Source: Tulasnella sp. 424
Lineage: Eukaryota > Basidiomycota > Agaricomycetes > Cantharellales > Tulasnellaceae
DNA length: 64,000 nucleotides
NCBI GenBank assembly: GCA_019633425.1
Contig: WSUB01000083.1
Span: 69,653-133,652 of the forward strand
Direction: 5' to 3'
How positions within the stretch are numbered: the first letter of the stretch is position 1; the number at the start of each line of letters is the position of its first letter. Shown here in pieces: positions 35,957-46,357 of this stretch. A program made the position numbers and the translations under genes. The notes below the pieces were generated by a model, which was given only the letters and a program-made list of their open reading frames with translations, searched no databases and was not told the origin of the DNA.

Positions 35957-36704
35957 TACTGTAGTGTTCCACACCGGGACACGCCTCATACCGGGGCAAA
36001 CTTATCGGGGGGAAGGAAGGATTGGTCGGGACAGGGGACATTGCGTCAGCGGAGCGGTCGAGTTGGAGAGAAGGACCGGATGGCTTGCCAGGGACAAGCC
36101 TGGAACTGTTCTGGATCCCTTCAACAAGAGGATTTGACTTGCCATCTTCACGTCATTCTACTCCATTGTGCGCAGCGTGCCTTGCAAATGAGTCAAAGCA
36201 GGTTGCAAGATGGCGTTGTGGCGTCGCAAATGAAGCCACCACAATCACGCCCAGCTCCGTCCTTTCGTCCACCCCACTGCCATCCGTTTTCCGCAGGATC
36301 GCCACAACTGGCTTATCCTCTTACCTCTATACCCAGACAGTTCAAATGTTTAGTAGGATAGACAGCTCTGTCAGGGTGTCCCAAAGCATTCAAAAGTAGT
36401 GTTGACAGCTCAGGACTTGGGTGAAGGCACTTGACACATGGGGAGCCGGTCGGACAGACATTATACCTCTTCAGGGAGACATTGGTCCACCTTTAGATTG
36501 TCTGCAAATGTTTGTGTTTCAACTTGTATATACGATGTCGGACTTCGATGTGATCGGAAAACCTTTCGGTAATAGCGGGCGGGACACTTGTCCCGAGCGG
36601 AAAAATGCCCCCGGAACACGGGATATATGTATATAGTGTAAAATTGGCGGGCGGATGGGGTGTCCGGGACACGGTGCATCCGCTAGCAATGGAACACTAC
36701 AGTA
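35957..36704. mobile_element. MITE-like element with terminal inverted repeats
   Basis: The left end reads TA then CTGTAGTGTTCCA (35959-35971). The right end is its exact reverse complement followed by TA (36690-36704). With the flanking A/T bases the match extends to 17 bp. The TA duplication and short repeats fit non-autonomous elements of the Tc1/mariner/pogo group. Just inside the ends there are more CCGGGACAC-like sequences in inverse orientation. No transposase is encoded. The right end abuts the array promoter sequence exactly where homology with the other units resumes. Confidence 0.75.
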
Positions 36705-37111
36705 TTGCTAGACAGGTTGTGATCTCTTAGCTGGCTCTTCCGCTCAACTTCGTACACCAATGATGACATTTGAAAAAGCGACTTGATCTCGGGCACAGCC
36801 GAAAGATTTGTGTTCGTGCTAGCCACTATTACTTATTTTTCATCGTTCGTGACACGTTCCTGGCGGAATATCATCACACTCTTCATACGGTGGCGGTTCG
36901 AGGCTGTTTGCTCGTATCGTGACAAACCAGTAATCACGTGCCAAACGTCGAATCAGCGAGCCGAAATCCACAACCCACCAACCAGAAGAACATTCCGGAC
37001 GCTGACGCACATCTAATCAAGCTTCTAAGGGTAAAAATAGTCCGGCTGTAGCTGATACTTGGCGAAGAGCTGACAACTACATTGTGGGGGGTTACTCTAG
37101 GGAACTGATCA

Positions 37112-38758
37112 ATGCAACCCGGATCGGTCACGGCAGCTCCACGGTCAACCCATGATGCGGCAGTAGCAGCTCCAGTATCTCACGGAAAACACGATCCCAT
37201 CTCTTTCCGCCGATTGCCTCCCGAAATCTTGACCCTTGTCTTGCTGGAGGCTGCACCGTCAAAGTGGTATAGTCGGCTATACTACTCGGCCCTATTCGAC
37301 ATTCGGGAGGTTTGCAAGCAGTGGATGGAAATTGTGGATGCGACCCCGAGCCTATGGACGTCTATTTGGCTCGAGTTTAAGCTCGACCTGGTTAGCATGA
37401 TCCTGGTCAAGTCCAAAACACAGCCACTATCTATCTGGTACGATGACCAGACCTTCGCAGGGTACAAGCAGCTTCCAGAGGACCATATCTCGGCTTTCCT
37501 CGGTCTTGTCGCACCTTCATCGAGGCGGTGGGAGTTTCTCGATTACCGGGCGTCATGCTATGCGCCGCACGGGCGTTTACTGGGGTTACCCTTCGACCTG
37601 CTCCGCCAGCTCAACATTCTTCTATCAGCCAATATCAAATATCCCTCGAAAATCAATGCGCCGAGGCTCGTTTCTCTAGACGTTCACCGATGTTCGCTCA
37701 ACTGGCATTCCGTCGCGGGGCTCCGATCGCTGGAAATCGACCAGAACACCGAAGGACCCGATCTCAGCGAGCTCATCACAGTTCTACGCGCTTCCCCCAA
37801 TCTCGAGGAGCTCAAAGTAGAGCGAAACTGGCCAATGACGGCAACGATTGATCCCGAGAGTGTGCACCCCCTTCCCCCTATTTCCCTTCCGAACCTCCAC
37901 ACGATGCGTTTCTCCAAGCTTCCGGTAGTCCCTCTATCCATCCTCTTGGATCAAATCGAGGCCCCAAACCTTCTCCATTTCTCACACTCCATGACTTACA
38001 AGAGCTCGTCGGATGATTTCCCTCGTATATTTGGAGCAGCAGGGCGCCACATTGGTGGAGATACGCAATTCCGCAAGGACGGGAACCTGTTTCAGTTAAC
38101 CATTACGGCGAGCGCTGAAACTTTGGGAATCAAAGTGGGGGATCGAGAAATCACACTTCGAAGGTTCCGCTGGTCGGCAAGTGACGGATACCAGGAAAAG
38201 GTCGCCAGTCTCTCAGCCGCTCTGGCGCGGTTCCATCCGCGTCTCTGCAGTGCGATCAGAGTAGTCAGCTTGAAAGGGGCTCCGACGAATCAAGAAGTGG
38301 CCGCGTACCTTCGACTCCTCCACCAGTACTGCCCGGAACTCAGGGAGTTGGTTGTAACAGGACTCGAAGGAAATGATACCTATGTCGAGTCAATCGTCGA
38401 GACACTCAGCGGGGAACAAGACTTTAACGATCAGAAGCAGGAGCTTTTCCCCCGTCTGTCAGGCCTTCGACTGCGGGCGTTCAGCAAGGGCCCAATGCTC
38501 TGCAGTAGCTCTATCTTGGAGCTTGTTCAAGGGCGAGCAGAGTCCAAGCTAGTAACACCCATGAAGGTTCTAGGCTTGGAAGGGTTTAGGCTGGCTCGAG
38601 CGACAGCAGAAAATTTGAAACGACTGGTTCAAGAATTCAGGTTGACTGAATCTGAAATTGTGGATGTGAGCGATGAACCCTCCCTCCCATCTGCGGGACG
38701 CTCAAAACTTACCATCTACTTGTAGCAGACTTCACCTATTAATGAAGCAAGTTCTTAA
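37112..38758 (+). CDS. F-box/LRR-like protein, array gene 2 (528 aa)
   Basis: Close paralogue of array gene 1, with the same length and organisation: exons 37112-38665 and 38726-38758, and an intron of 60 nt (GTGAGC..TTGTAG) giving the tail QTSPINEASS. The F-box contains FRRLPPEILTLVLLEAAPS and VCKQWMEIVDATPSLWTSI. Differences from gene 1 are scattered substitutions, with few indels, as expected for a functional or recently active duplicate. The upstream 36720-37111 is shared with genes 1 and 3. Confidence 0.85.
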
Positions 38759-39516
38759 TTTGCATTTTAGACTGGAGGATTTCGGAGAATTCATCGGGGC
38801 AATAACAGGGTTTTGCTAATAATAATTCCCACTCTATTGTACAGTGCCCTTTGGGAGCTAAAAGAATAGTATCTCGTCGGCTAAAAATTGGATTCAGTCT
38901 CCTCCAAGGGAATGTCTTAATTATATAAGTACTTCTGAATGGAGCAATGACATACTAAGATGCATTGATCTTCGTCTCTCTGGCAAGTCCACCTCAGTTC
39001 TAAATTGCGAAATCTAGAACCGTCGCAGGACGCGGCAGATCAAGGGTTGAGCAAGACCTGCACCCACATGGCAGCAACGCAGGAGTTCCTCTCGAGTCTT
39101 GGGACATCTCGAGTGCGGTGCCTCGCACCATATCTCGCTAGACGGTGTGATTTCTTAGCTCAACTTCGCACACCAATGATGCTATTTGAACAAGCAACTT
39201 GCTCTCGATCGCAGCCGATATATTTGTGTTCCTTTCAGCCAATATTACTTCTCGTTCATCATTGGTGACACGTTCCTGGCTGAATATCATCGCACTCTTC
39301 ATGTGGTGGCGGTTCGAGGCTGTTTGCTCGTATCGTGACAAACCAGTCATCACATCGAATCAGCGAGCCGAAATCCACAACCCACCAACCAGAATAACAT
39401 TCCGGACGCTGACGCACATCTAATCAAGCTTGGGGTAAGAATGGCTTTGGATGTAGCTAATACCTGGCGAAGAACTAACAACTACATTGTGGCGGACTGC
39501 ATTAGGGAACTGATCA

Positions 39517-41075
39517 ATGCAACCCGGATCAGTCACGATAGCTCCACGGTCAACCCATGACGCGGCATTAGCAGCTCCAGTATCCCACGAAAAGAACGAA
39601 CCCATCTCTGTCCGCCAATTACCTCCAGAAATCCTGACCCTTGTCTTGTTGGATGCTACACCGTCAAAATGGCATGGTCGACGATACTACTCGGCCCTAT
39701 TCGACATTCGGGAGGTTTGCAAGCAGTGGATGGAAATTGTGGATGCGACCCCGAGCCTATGGACGTCTATTTGGCTCGAGTTTAAGCTCGACCTGGTAAA
39801 CATGATCCTGGTCAAGTCCAAAACACAGCCACTATCCATCTGTTACGATGACCGGGGCTACTCAGGATATGAGCAGCTCCCAGAGGACCGCATCTTGGCT
39901 TTCCTCAGCCTTGTCGTACCTTCATCGAGACGGTGGGAGTTTCTCGAGTACCGGGCGTCGTCCCATGCGCCGCACGGGCGTTTACTGGGTTTACCCTTCG
40001 ACCTGCTCCGCCAGCTCAACATTCGTCTATCAGCCAATATCAAATATCCCTCGCAAATCAATGCGCCGAGGCTCGTTTCTCTGGACGTTCACCGATGTTC
40101 GCTTAACTGGCATTCCGTCGCGGGGCTCCGATCGCTGGAAATCGACCAGAACACCGCAGGACCCGATCTCAGCGAGCTCATCACAGTTCTACGCGCTTCC
40201 CCTAATCTTGAGGATCTCGCAGTAGAGCGAAACTGGCCAATGACGGCAACGATTGGTCCCGAGAGTCTACACCCCCTTCCCCCTATTTCCCTTCCGAAAC
40301 TCCACGCGATGCGTTTCTCCAAGCTTCCGGTAGTCCCTCTATCCATCCTCTTGGATCAAATCGAGGCCTCAAACCTTCTCCATTTCTCACACTCCATGAC
40401 TTACAAGAGCTCGTCGGATGATTTCCCTCGTATATTTGGAGCAGCAGGGCGCCACATTGGTGGAGATACGCAATTCTGCAAGGAGGGGAACCTGTTTCAG
40501 TTAACCGTCGAGGCGAGCGCTGAAACTTTGGGAATCAAAGTGGGGGATCGAGAAATCACACTTCGAAGGTTCCGCTGGTCGGAAAGTGACGGATACCGGG
40601 AAAAGGTCGCCAGTCTCTCAGCCGCTCTGGCGCGGTTCCATCCGCGTCTTTGCAGTGCGATCACAGTAGTCAGTTTGGAAGGAGCCCCGACGAATCAGGA
40701 AGTGGCCGAGTACCTCCGGCTCTTCCATCAGTACTGCCCGGAACTCAGGGAGTTGGATGTAACAGGACTCGAAGGCGATGATGCATATGTCGAGTCAATC
40801 GCTCAGACACTCAGCGCACCGCTCTGCGATAGCTCCATCTCCCAGCTTGTTCAAGGGCGAGCAGAGTCCAAGCTAGCAACACCCATGAAGATCATAGGCT
40901 TGGAAAGGTTTAGGCAGGCTCGAGCGACAGCAGAGAATTTGGAAGGACTGGTTCAAGAACTCAGGTTGACTGAAAGAAATTGTGGATGTGAGCGATGTAC
41001 CCCCCCATCTGCGGGACGCTCAAAACTTACTATCTCCTTGTTGCAGCGCCACCTCTTAACGAAGCAAGCTCTTAA
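39517..41075 (+). CDS. F-box/LRR-like protein, array gene 3 (499 aa)
   Basis: Third paralogue. The F-box is intact (VRQLPPEILTLVLLDATPS). Compared with genes 1 and 2 it lacks about 26 residues in frame near residue 430 (after YVESIAQTLS). A 2-nt deletion occurs just before the 3' intron, but the start of the last exon is also altered. Splicing 40988-41046 (GTGAGC..TTGCAG) in phase 1 instead of phase 0 restores the same tail, PPLNEASS. It is probably still functional. It is followed by shared 3' flank (41076-41360, like 33378-33660) and by the second-type F-box gene. Confidence 0.8.
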
Positions 41076-41375
41076 TTTGCACGAACTGGTCTTAGCGACC
41101 TAGGGCCGGCCAGGGTGATCGAGAGCCAAACCTACATAGATGATTGGACCGTTTCCATCGCTTGTTATTAAACTTGGCGAGGAGGATTTAATAATCGATG
41201 AGTTGCGTTGGGTGCTCGCCCACAGCCTCATCTAGGTCCTATATTATTGCCGCCCGTCCAGCTGCCGAATCTCACAGTTCTACTAGAAATGAGAAGGAGC
41301 ATTGCACTAAAGCCATGAACGAGCTCACCGTCTGTTGCCTGCATGGTCATTCGTTGGCGGAATATCGGAGGCGGA

Positions 41376-42044
41376 TAATTATTAATGTACGAACACGGCG
41401 TGTGCCAGGGACACCCAGGACCTTTTTATGACAGCTCGAAATGAGACCATACACACCAATCTAAAAAGGTCGAGCGAACGGTTATTCGAGCTAGACATCG
41501 AACAATCAGAACGAGAATCCATTCGTGACTGGCTTCTGCAGGCGACCCAGTTGCAGCGTGCGGAACAACCCGCAAAATTATGTATAATCCTCGGAGCCCT
41601 CCAGGTCCATTGAATCCAAAAAAAATAGGCACACTCAACGGAGTGCATATTGTGGAGTAAAAGAACGAAATAACTGGTCGAATGTGTGATTCTATAGCTC
41701 ATCCTTTGGGTCTCATAGGAGGTAAGGGCAGAACCTTGAGCGAGCCGAGGCATTGAAGCGGCCTCGGATGAGATAGAGGACTGTGCCGGAAAGTGGACTC
41801 ACACTCAGTCGGAAACGCTGTGATGCCTGACCAGATGAAAGATGGAAGTCGACGATAAGAATGAAATGATGACGGGCCTACCTGCAGACAGGGAGCCGGG
41901 ATGCAAATGAAGTGTCGGGGGACATTTTGTTCGGTGGGGCGGGACACAGGGTCACGAAAATGTAGGAAAGCCCGTCCTTACTATGGTGGTCTAGGAGTAG
42001 TCTATCTATAGCTTGTGTGAGCAGGGCGCTACATACGCTTAAGG
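41376..42044. other. Intergenic region upstream of the second-type F-box gene
   Basis: Up to about 41365 the sequence follows the flank of array gene 1. From there to about 42035 it has no counterpart in the other copy, where the two ends lie directly together near 33665-33690. Either about 670 bp were inserted here or they were lost from the remnant copy. No gene is recognised. Confidence 0.55.
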
Positions 42045-43841
42045 ATGGTCGAGGATACTCGAACCGTCGTGGTCGACGTGAGAGTTTGTCGTGAAGGGTC
42101 ATTTGCACACCCGTCCACCACACGATCGCATGAAACGTCTCCAGCGGCTCCTGTTGAGTCAAATATTCTCCCTAAGGAAGGAAGCTTGACTGATTGCTTA
42201 TTCAGGTTCAAGCAAAGGCTCCCTTCACCGACTCCAGGGGCAAAATCAACGAACCCGGATGGCCTGGGCGCCATGCATGAGGCGGACAGAGCCTCAGAGG
42301 GTCCTCAGCACACCCAGAAGCTACACATCAACCATCTACCCCCAGAAGTTCTCCAGTTTGTCTTCTTGCCCGTGGCAGGGAGTTTCCGTGGGCATTACCA
42401 GCATCTGTGGCGCTTACGATGGGTGTGCAAATATTGGAAGGAGGTGATCGATTCTACTCCGGAGTTCTGGGAGTTGATCGGGTCTTCTCTCCATCCGGAA
42501 CTCCAAGCCATGATCATCCGGAACTCCCGAAATCGACTATTGTCCGTGGAGTTTGATGAAACCATTTGGGACGAGGACGTAAGACAGGAGGAGAAAATAG
42601 CAGCATTTGCGTCGTTCATGGAGCCATCGGCCAGTAGATGGCATTCCTTGAACTATCGCAGGGCCTTGGACTCAGAGAGTGACAGATGGATTTTATCACT
42701 TCCCCTGCATAACGTCCGCCGGATAGAAATCAAAGGACCGAGTTGGAGGGACCTTCGTCCGACTTTAGATGCTCCGAAACTTTCAATTCTCGACGTCTGC
42801 AGTTGCACTCTGAACTGGAGGCTTATTTCGGGTCTCCGAGTTCTTATCCTCCGTCGAACAAATCCGACCTTAAACGAGTTTCTGGCCATGCTCCAAGCAT
42901 CACCCGGTCTCGAACGTATCACGCTACACAGGACGTGGTTGGAGGTTGAGTCAGGGGATCCACCCAACTCCTTTCCAAACAAGCATTTCCTCCCCCAGCT
43001 TCACACATGGACCATCTATAGATGTCCTGTGAACTCCATATCTTTCCTACTGGAGTGGATTGAAGCTCCCAGCCTCAAAACCTTTTATGTTGCGCAACGA
43101 TACGAAAATGGTCAAGAGGATTGTACCCAATTATGCGAGTCAGCAGGACGCTATATCGGTGCTTTCCCGCTGCCTCAAAGCAAAAGCCCACCCCGAGTCT
43201 CGATCGGTGTGAGGGACGTCGAGTTTAATTTTGATATTGGGGGTCGACGTATTAACATTAGGCACGCCTGGCCCGACGACGACGGACCACAGCCGAGCAA
43301 ACTCACTTACCTTACTTCTGCTATGAAACACCTGGATGATAGAGTATGCGAAGGAGTCAGGATTTTGCACTTGGGATATCTGGATCTATGGAGAGAAGGG
43401 GTTGGGGAATACCTGTGCAGCATCCACTCTCGCTTCCCGCAGATTGAAGAACTCCTTCTCAACGACGAAGCATCACATGGAACCGATATCGGGGCAATTT
43501 TCCAGCATCTCAGTTCGCCTCATCGATTGGGATTAGCGGAGGAATGGCTGCTACCAAAGCTTGTTAGGCTCAACTTGGGTCTGCGGCGTTCAGAAGACAC
43601 AGATTTCAACAGAATCGCTCATTTCGTCAGCAAAAGGAAATCAGTCGAACAGACAGAGCTAGAGACGATCAAACAACTGAATATCATCAGTACCACGGGC
43701 GCGATTAAACCGGGTATCGTGGAAAGCTTTCGTCAGTCTGTCGAGTTGTTCGACCTTGTTGAGGCGCAAGCTGCTACGGTAAGACTACTCATTCTGTATG
43801 CATTTAGCTCGGTTGGATCTGAACATCGTACTGCACAGTAG
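42045..43841 (+). CDS. F-box/LRR-like protein of a second type (up to 598 aa)
   Basis: Likely SCF receptor. The F-box (INHLPPEVLQFVFLPVAGS, then VCKYWKEVIDSTPEFWELI) begins near residue 92. Two ATG starts are possible: 42045 and 42273 (MHEADRASEG). The remnant at 33.7 kb conserves DNA of both regions, but its frame is broken, so the choice stays open. A candidate terminal intron at 43779-43838 (60 nt, GTAAGA..CACAG) lies directly before the same stop codon, and splicing would only remove 20 residues. The protein is clearly related to the F-box gene at 73-1686 but not part of the three-gene paralogue set. Confidence 0.8.
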   Translation: MVEDTRTVVVDVRVCREGSFAHPSTTRSHETSPAAPVESNILPKEGSLTDCLFRFKQRLPSPTPGAKSTNPDGLGAMHEADRASEGPQHTQKLHINHLPPEVLQFVFLPVAGSFRGHYQHLWRLRWVCKYWKEVIDSTPEFWELIGSSLHPELQAMIIRNSRNRLLSVEFDETIWDEDVRQEEKIAAFASFMEPSASRWHSLNYRRALDSESDRWILSLPLHNVRRIEIKGPSWRDLRPTLDAPKLSILDVCSCTLNWRLISGLRVLILRRTNPTLNEFLAMLQASPGLERITLHRTWLEVESGDPPNSFPNKHFLPQLHTWTIYRCPVNSISFLLEWIEAPSLKTFYVAQRYENGQEDCTQLCESAGRYIGAFPLPQSKSPPRVSIGVRDVEFNFDIGGRRINIRHAWPDDDGPQPSKLTYLTSAMKHLDDRVCEGVRILHLGYLDLWREGVGEYLCSIHSRFPQIEELLLNDEASHGTDIGAIFQHLSSPHRLGLAEEWLLPKLVRLNLGLRRSEDTDFNRIAHFVSKRKSVEQTELETIKQLNIISTTGAIKPGIVESFRQSVELFDLVEAQAATVRLLILYAFSSVGSEHRTAQ

Positions 43842-44229
43842 ATGTAGTGAAATTACAGGGTTCGTGGCAGCCACCCTTTTCGGTGGCCACTTTGGATAGT
43901 GAAGTGGTCGTTAGTACGTTTGTTGGGGGGTAAGCTTGCGGGTATCGCAATAGACTAGGGTTTGAACCTCGATTCCTAAAACTACTGTAAATATGTAAAA
44001 TTCTTCGGTGCTCTCGAGAGGAAGCTCGTTGCGAGATATGCCTGACTTCATAACTATTGACGCCGCCTTTCCACCCGGAATGGCGCGTTCTCAGAATCAG
44101 CCCTGCATCTGTCATAGACCTTCAGATTCTTCATTACATTCGTTCCGCGAGGCGTCTGCCTGGGGGGGACCTCGAGGCAGCAGTGTAAACCTCTCATCAC
44201 CATGAAAGAGCATGAAGCGTCTTCCGAGC
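43842..44229. other. Intergenic region
   Basis: No gene seen. A hairpin, GGCAGCCACCC-TTTTC-GGTGGCC, at about 43866-43890 downstream of the F-box gene could mark a 3' end. Confidence 0.45.
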
Positions 44230-44460
44230 ACTGTTGAGTTTAGATCCTATACTTATAGATGCTTCAGCTCCGTTCGGCCTTGATAGATGGGCCACCTCTG
44301 AGCTCCTGCAGGTACTATGTTATAGGGCCACCAGGAGCTTGACCATGAGGACCTTGGCGCAGGGGATGGGGGTCGTCGGTACCACACAAGGACTGTGGAC
44401 CAACATCACATCTAAACACTATGCGAAACTATTAGCCCTGGTTCTCCGGAAATCCATGTA
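44230..44460 (+). pseudogene. F-box gene fragment
   Basis: About 75 codons resemble the second half of an F-box and its follow-on (TTQGLWTNITSKHYAKLLALVLRKS, compare SLWTSIWLEF..MILVKS in the array genes). The first helix LPPEL is lost and the frame ends at 44461. It is probably decayed. Confidence 0.55.
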
Positions 44461-44738
44461 AGAACACAGAAACGGGAGCGCTGGTGTGCTCCACTGCAGT
44501 CCGGTGCTTGGTCAGCGTGATTGTACTGCTTAGTGTGCTGTTGGCGCGCGTTTGGACCCGGACCGGATTGGAATGCGTAAGCAAATTCCTCGGGAGCGTC
44601 TACAACCTTCCATCCCTCCTCCATTGCACAGCGACGGAAACGCGTAAGCCTGTCTTTATATACCCCAAGCTACTGACCTTTTCTTCCATAGCATCTCCTC
44701 CCCTTCATCACTTGACTCTCCTCTCACCTCCAATCGTC

Positions 44739-45833
44739 ATGAGCGAACTTCTAGCAATCGGGCAACAGTGCTCCCACCCAGCTTGCTATCTTGTTGACTT
44801 CCTCCCCATCAAATGTCAACACTGCACAAAGCCATTCTGCTCAGACCATTTCAAGCCAGACGTTCACTCATGCGAGAAGTTTGACCCCACGAAGCACGAC
44901 AGAATAGCCCCGGCATGTCCATTTTGCCAGAAGCCGGTGGCTTTCGCTGCGGGCGTGGACCCCAACATTGCCATGGAGAAACACTTTGAGACGACTTGCG
45001 AGGTTGTTGCTGGTGGTGGACTCGTTGGAATGAAGTCCAAGGCCGGTGGTTCAGGTGCAAGTGCCTCGCCCAGGTGCGCCCGGGCGAAATGCAACAAAGT
45101 CCTAGTTGCCCCGATTCGTTGCACTGTGAGTTAACATTCAAGCGTCCGCTGTCCTTTGAGACGTTTCTAACTGACTGTTCCCGTTGAATAGGTTTGCTCT
45201 CAGCAGTTCTGTGCTGAGCACCGCTTCCCTGTGAACCACAAGTGCACCACCGGCACGACGAGCGCTTCCGCTTCAACCTCCTCGGCATCAAGAGCTTCCC
45301 CTGCTCCAGTTGCAAACACGTCCACGTCGCTGGCCGATTCCGCTACCGCGCGGACGAATGCCGCTCTCGCAGCAATGAACCGCGCCAAAGCATCGGTCGT
45401 TGCCGCTGCCAAGCCGGCTGCATCTCCTGCCAAGGCTTCGTCCCCAACGAGCGTTACTCCGTCGTCCAAATTATCCGCATCATCATCGTCACCATCCAAT
45501 TCAAACAAGCCGAACACACCCAAAGTAAATCCGTTCAGCAAAACAGAACGGTTGGTGCCTTCTTCAACATCGAGACCCAAGCAAAACATTGACAATGCCC
45601 GCCTAATCCCTGAACGCGATCACTCTTCACCTTCATCAACACCAACGTCAACAACACCTTCATCTGTAACTCCTGTACCATCAATGGAATCTATCTTATC
45701 TCAACCTTCTTCCAACACTACATCATCTTCTAATACTGCATCAACACCCACCCAATCGACCCCCGTTGCCGACAAACCCCGTGCTATCGTACCGCAATCC
45801 TTTGTCCCTCGATCTATCTTCGGCACCGCATAA
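44739..45833 (+). CDS. Protein with two AN1-type zinc fingers (342 aa)
   Basis: The exons are 44739-45125 and 45192-45833, with a 66-nt intron in phase 0. Finger 1 is at about residues 12-46 (CSHPAC..FLPIKCQHC..FCSDH..HSC). Finger 2 is at about residues 111-145 (CARAKC..PIRCTVC..FCAEH..HKC), with the intron inside it. All zinc-binding Cys/His positions are present. The two-finger order is that of the ZFAND2/Cuz1 group, which links the proteasome, Cdc48 and stress response. The C-terminal 200 residues are Ser/Thr/Pro/Ala-rich and disordered. A ubiquitin-like domain is not seen. The role is inferred from family only. Confidence 0.85.
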
Positions 45834-46357
45834 CCGCCTCGTCTTCCAGTCGTTCTCGAGCAGAGGAGGAGTCGCGAAAGCGGGCTTTCAGGGAACGAGC
45901 GAAGAAAGGGGTGGGTGGTTAATTCTGTTCAGTTATCGTGGAGAATAGGTTTTTGACTGGAGAACATCGACCTGTAGCTTTTGTCGGAATCTGAGAAAGC
46001 ACAGCTAGCTGCTATGGAGGCTGAAGGAAAGAAAGGAAAGGATGGCGACTGTCTAATCATGTAAAGAGCTTCATACCCCTCACACACCTCGGGGGCAACT
46101 CCTTTTGTCTCGAGTTATATATCCCACATATATTAATCGTTTCGCTTTATATCGGCAATGAGATATCTTTACCCCTCCTAGATGTTTCGACATCTAGATG
46201 TGGTTATAACCAACCTTAGCGTGAATATTGAGGCCTCGGTTTCAACGTGCCCTCCGAGCAACAGGGTTGGAGTGCACAAAAACGGTTTGCAGTGAAACCT
46301 CTGCAGATGACGAATCCAATACAAGTACAACGGACCCTAAACATGCTAAGAAAATAT
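45834..46357. other. Convergent intergenic region
   Basis: The 3' ends of the AN1-finger gene and the dihydroxy-acid dehydratase gene face each other. No gene is seen. Confidence 0.6.

Noticed and set aside
31732..41075. Horizontal transfer or toxin-like function for the array proteins
   Set aside because: The proteins are ordinary F-box/LRR-like members related to others in the window, and nothing indicates secretion or foreign origin.
43955..43985. tRNA-like sequence GGGTTTGAACCTCG
   Set aside because: No acceptor stem or anticodon arm can be made from the flanks; probably chance.
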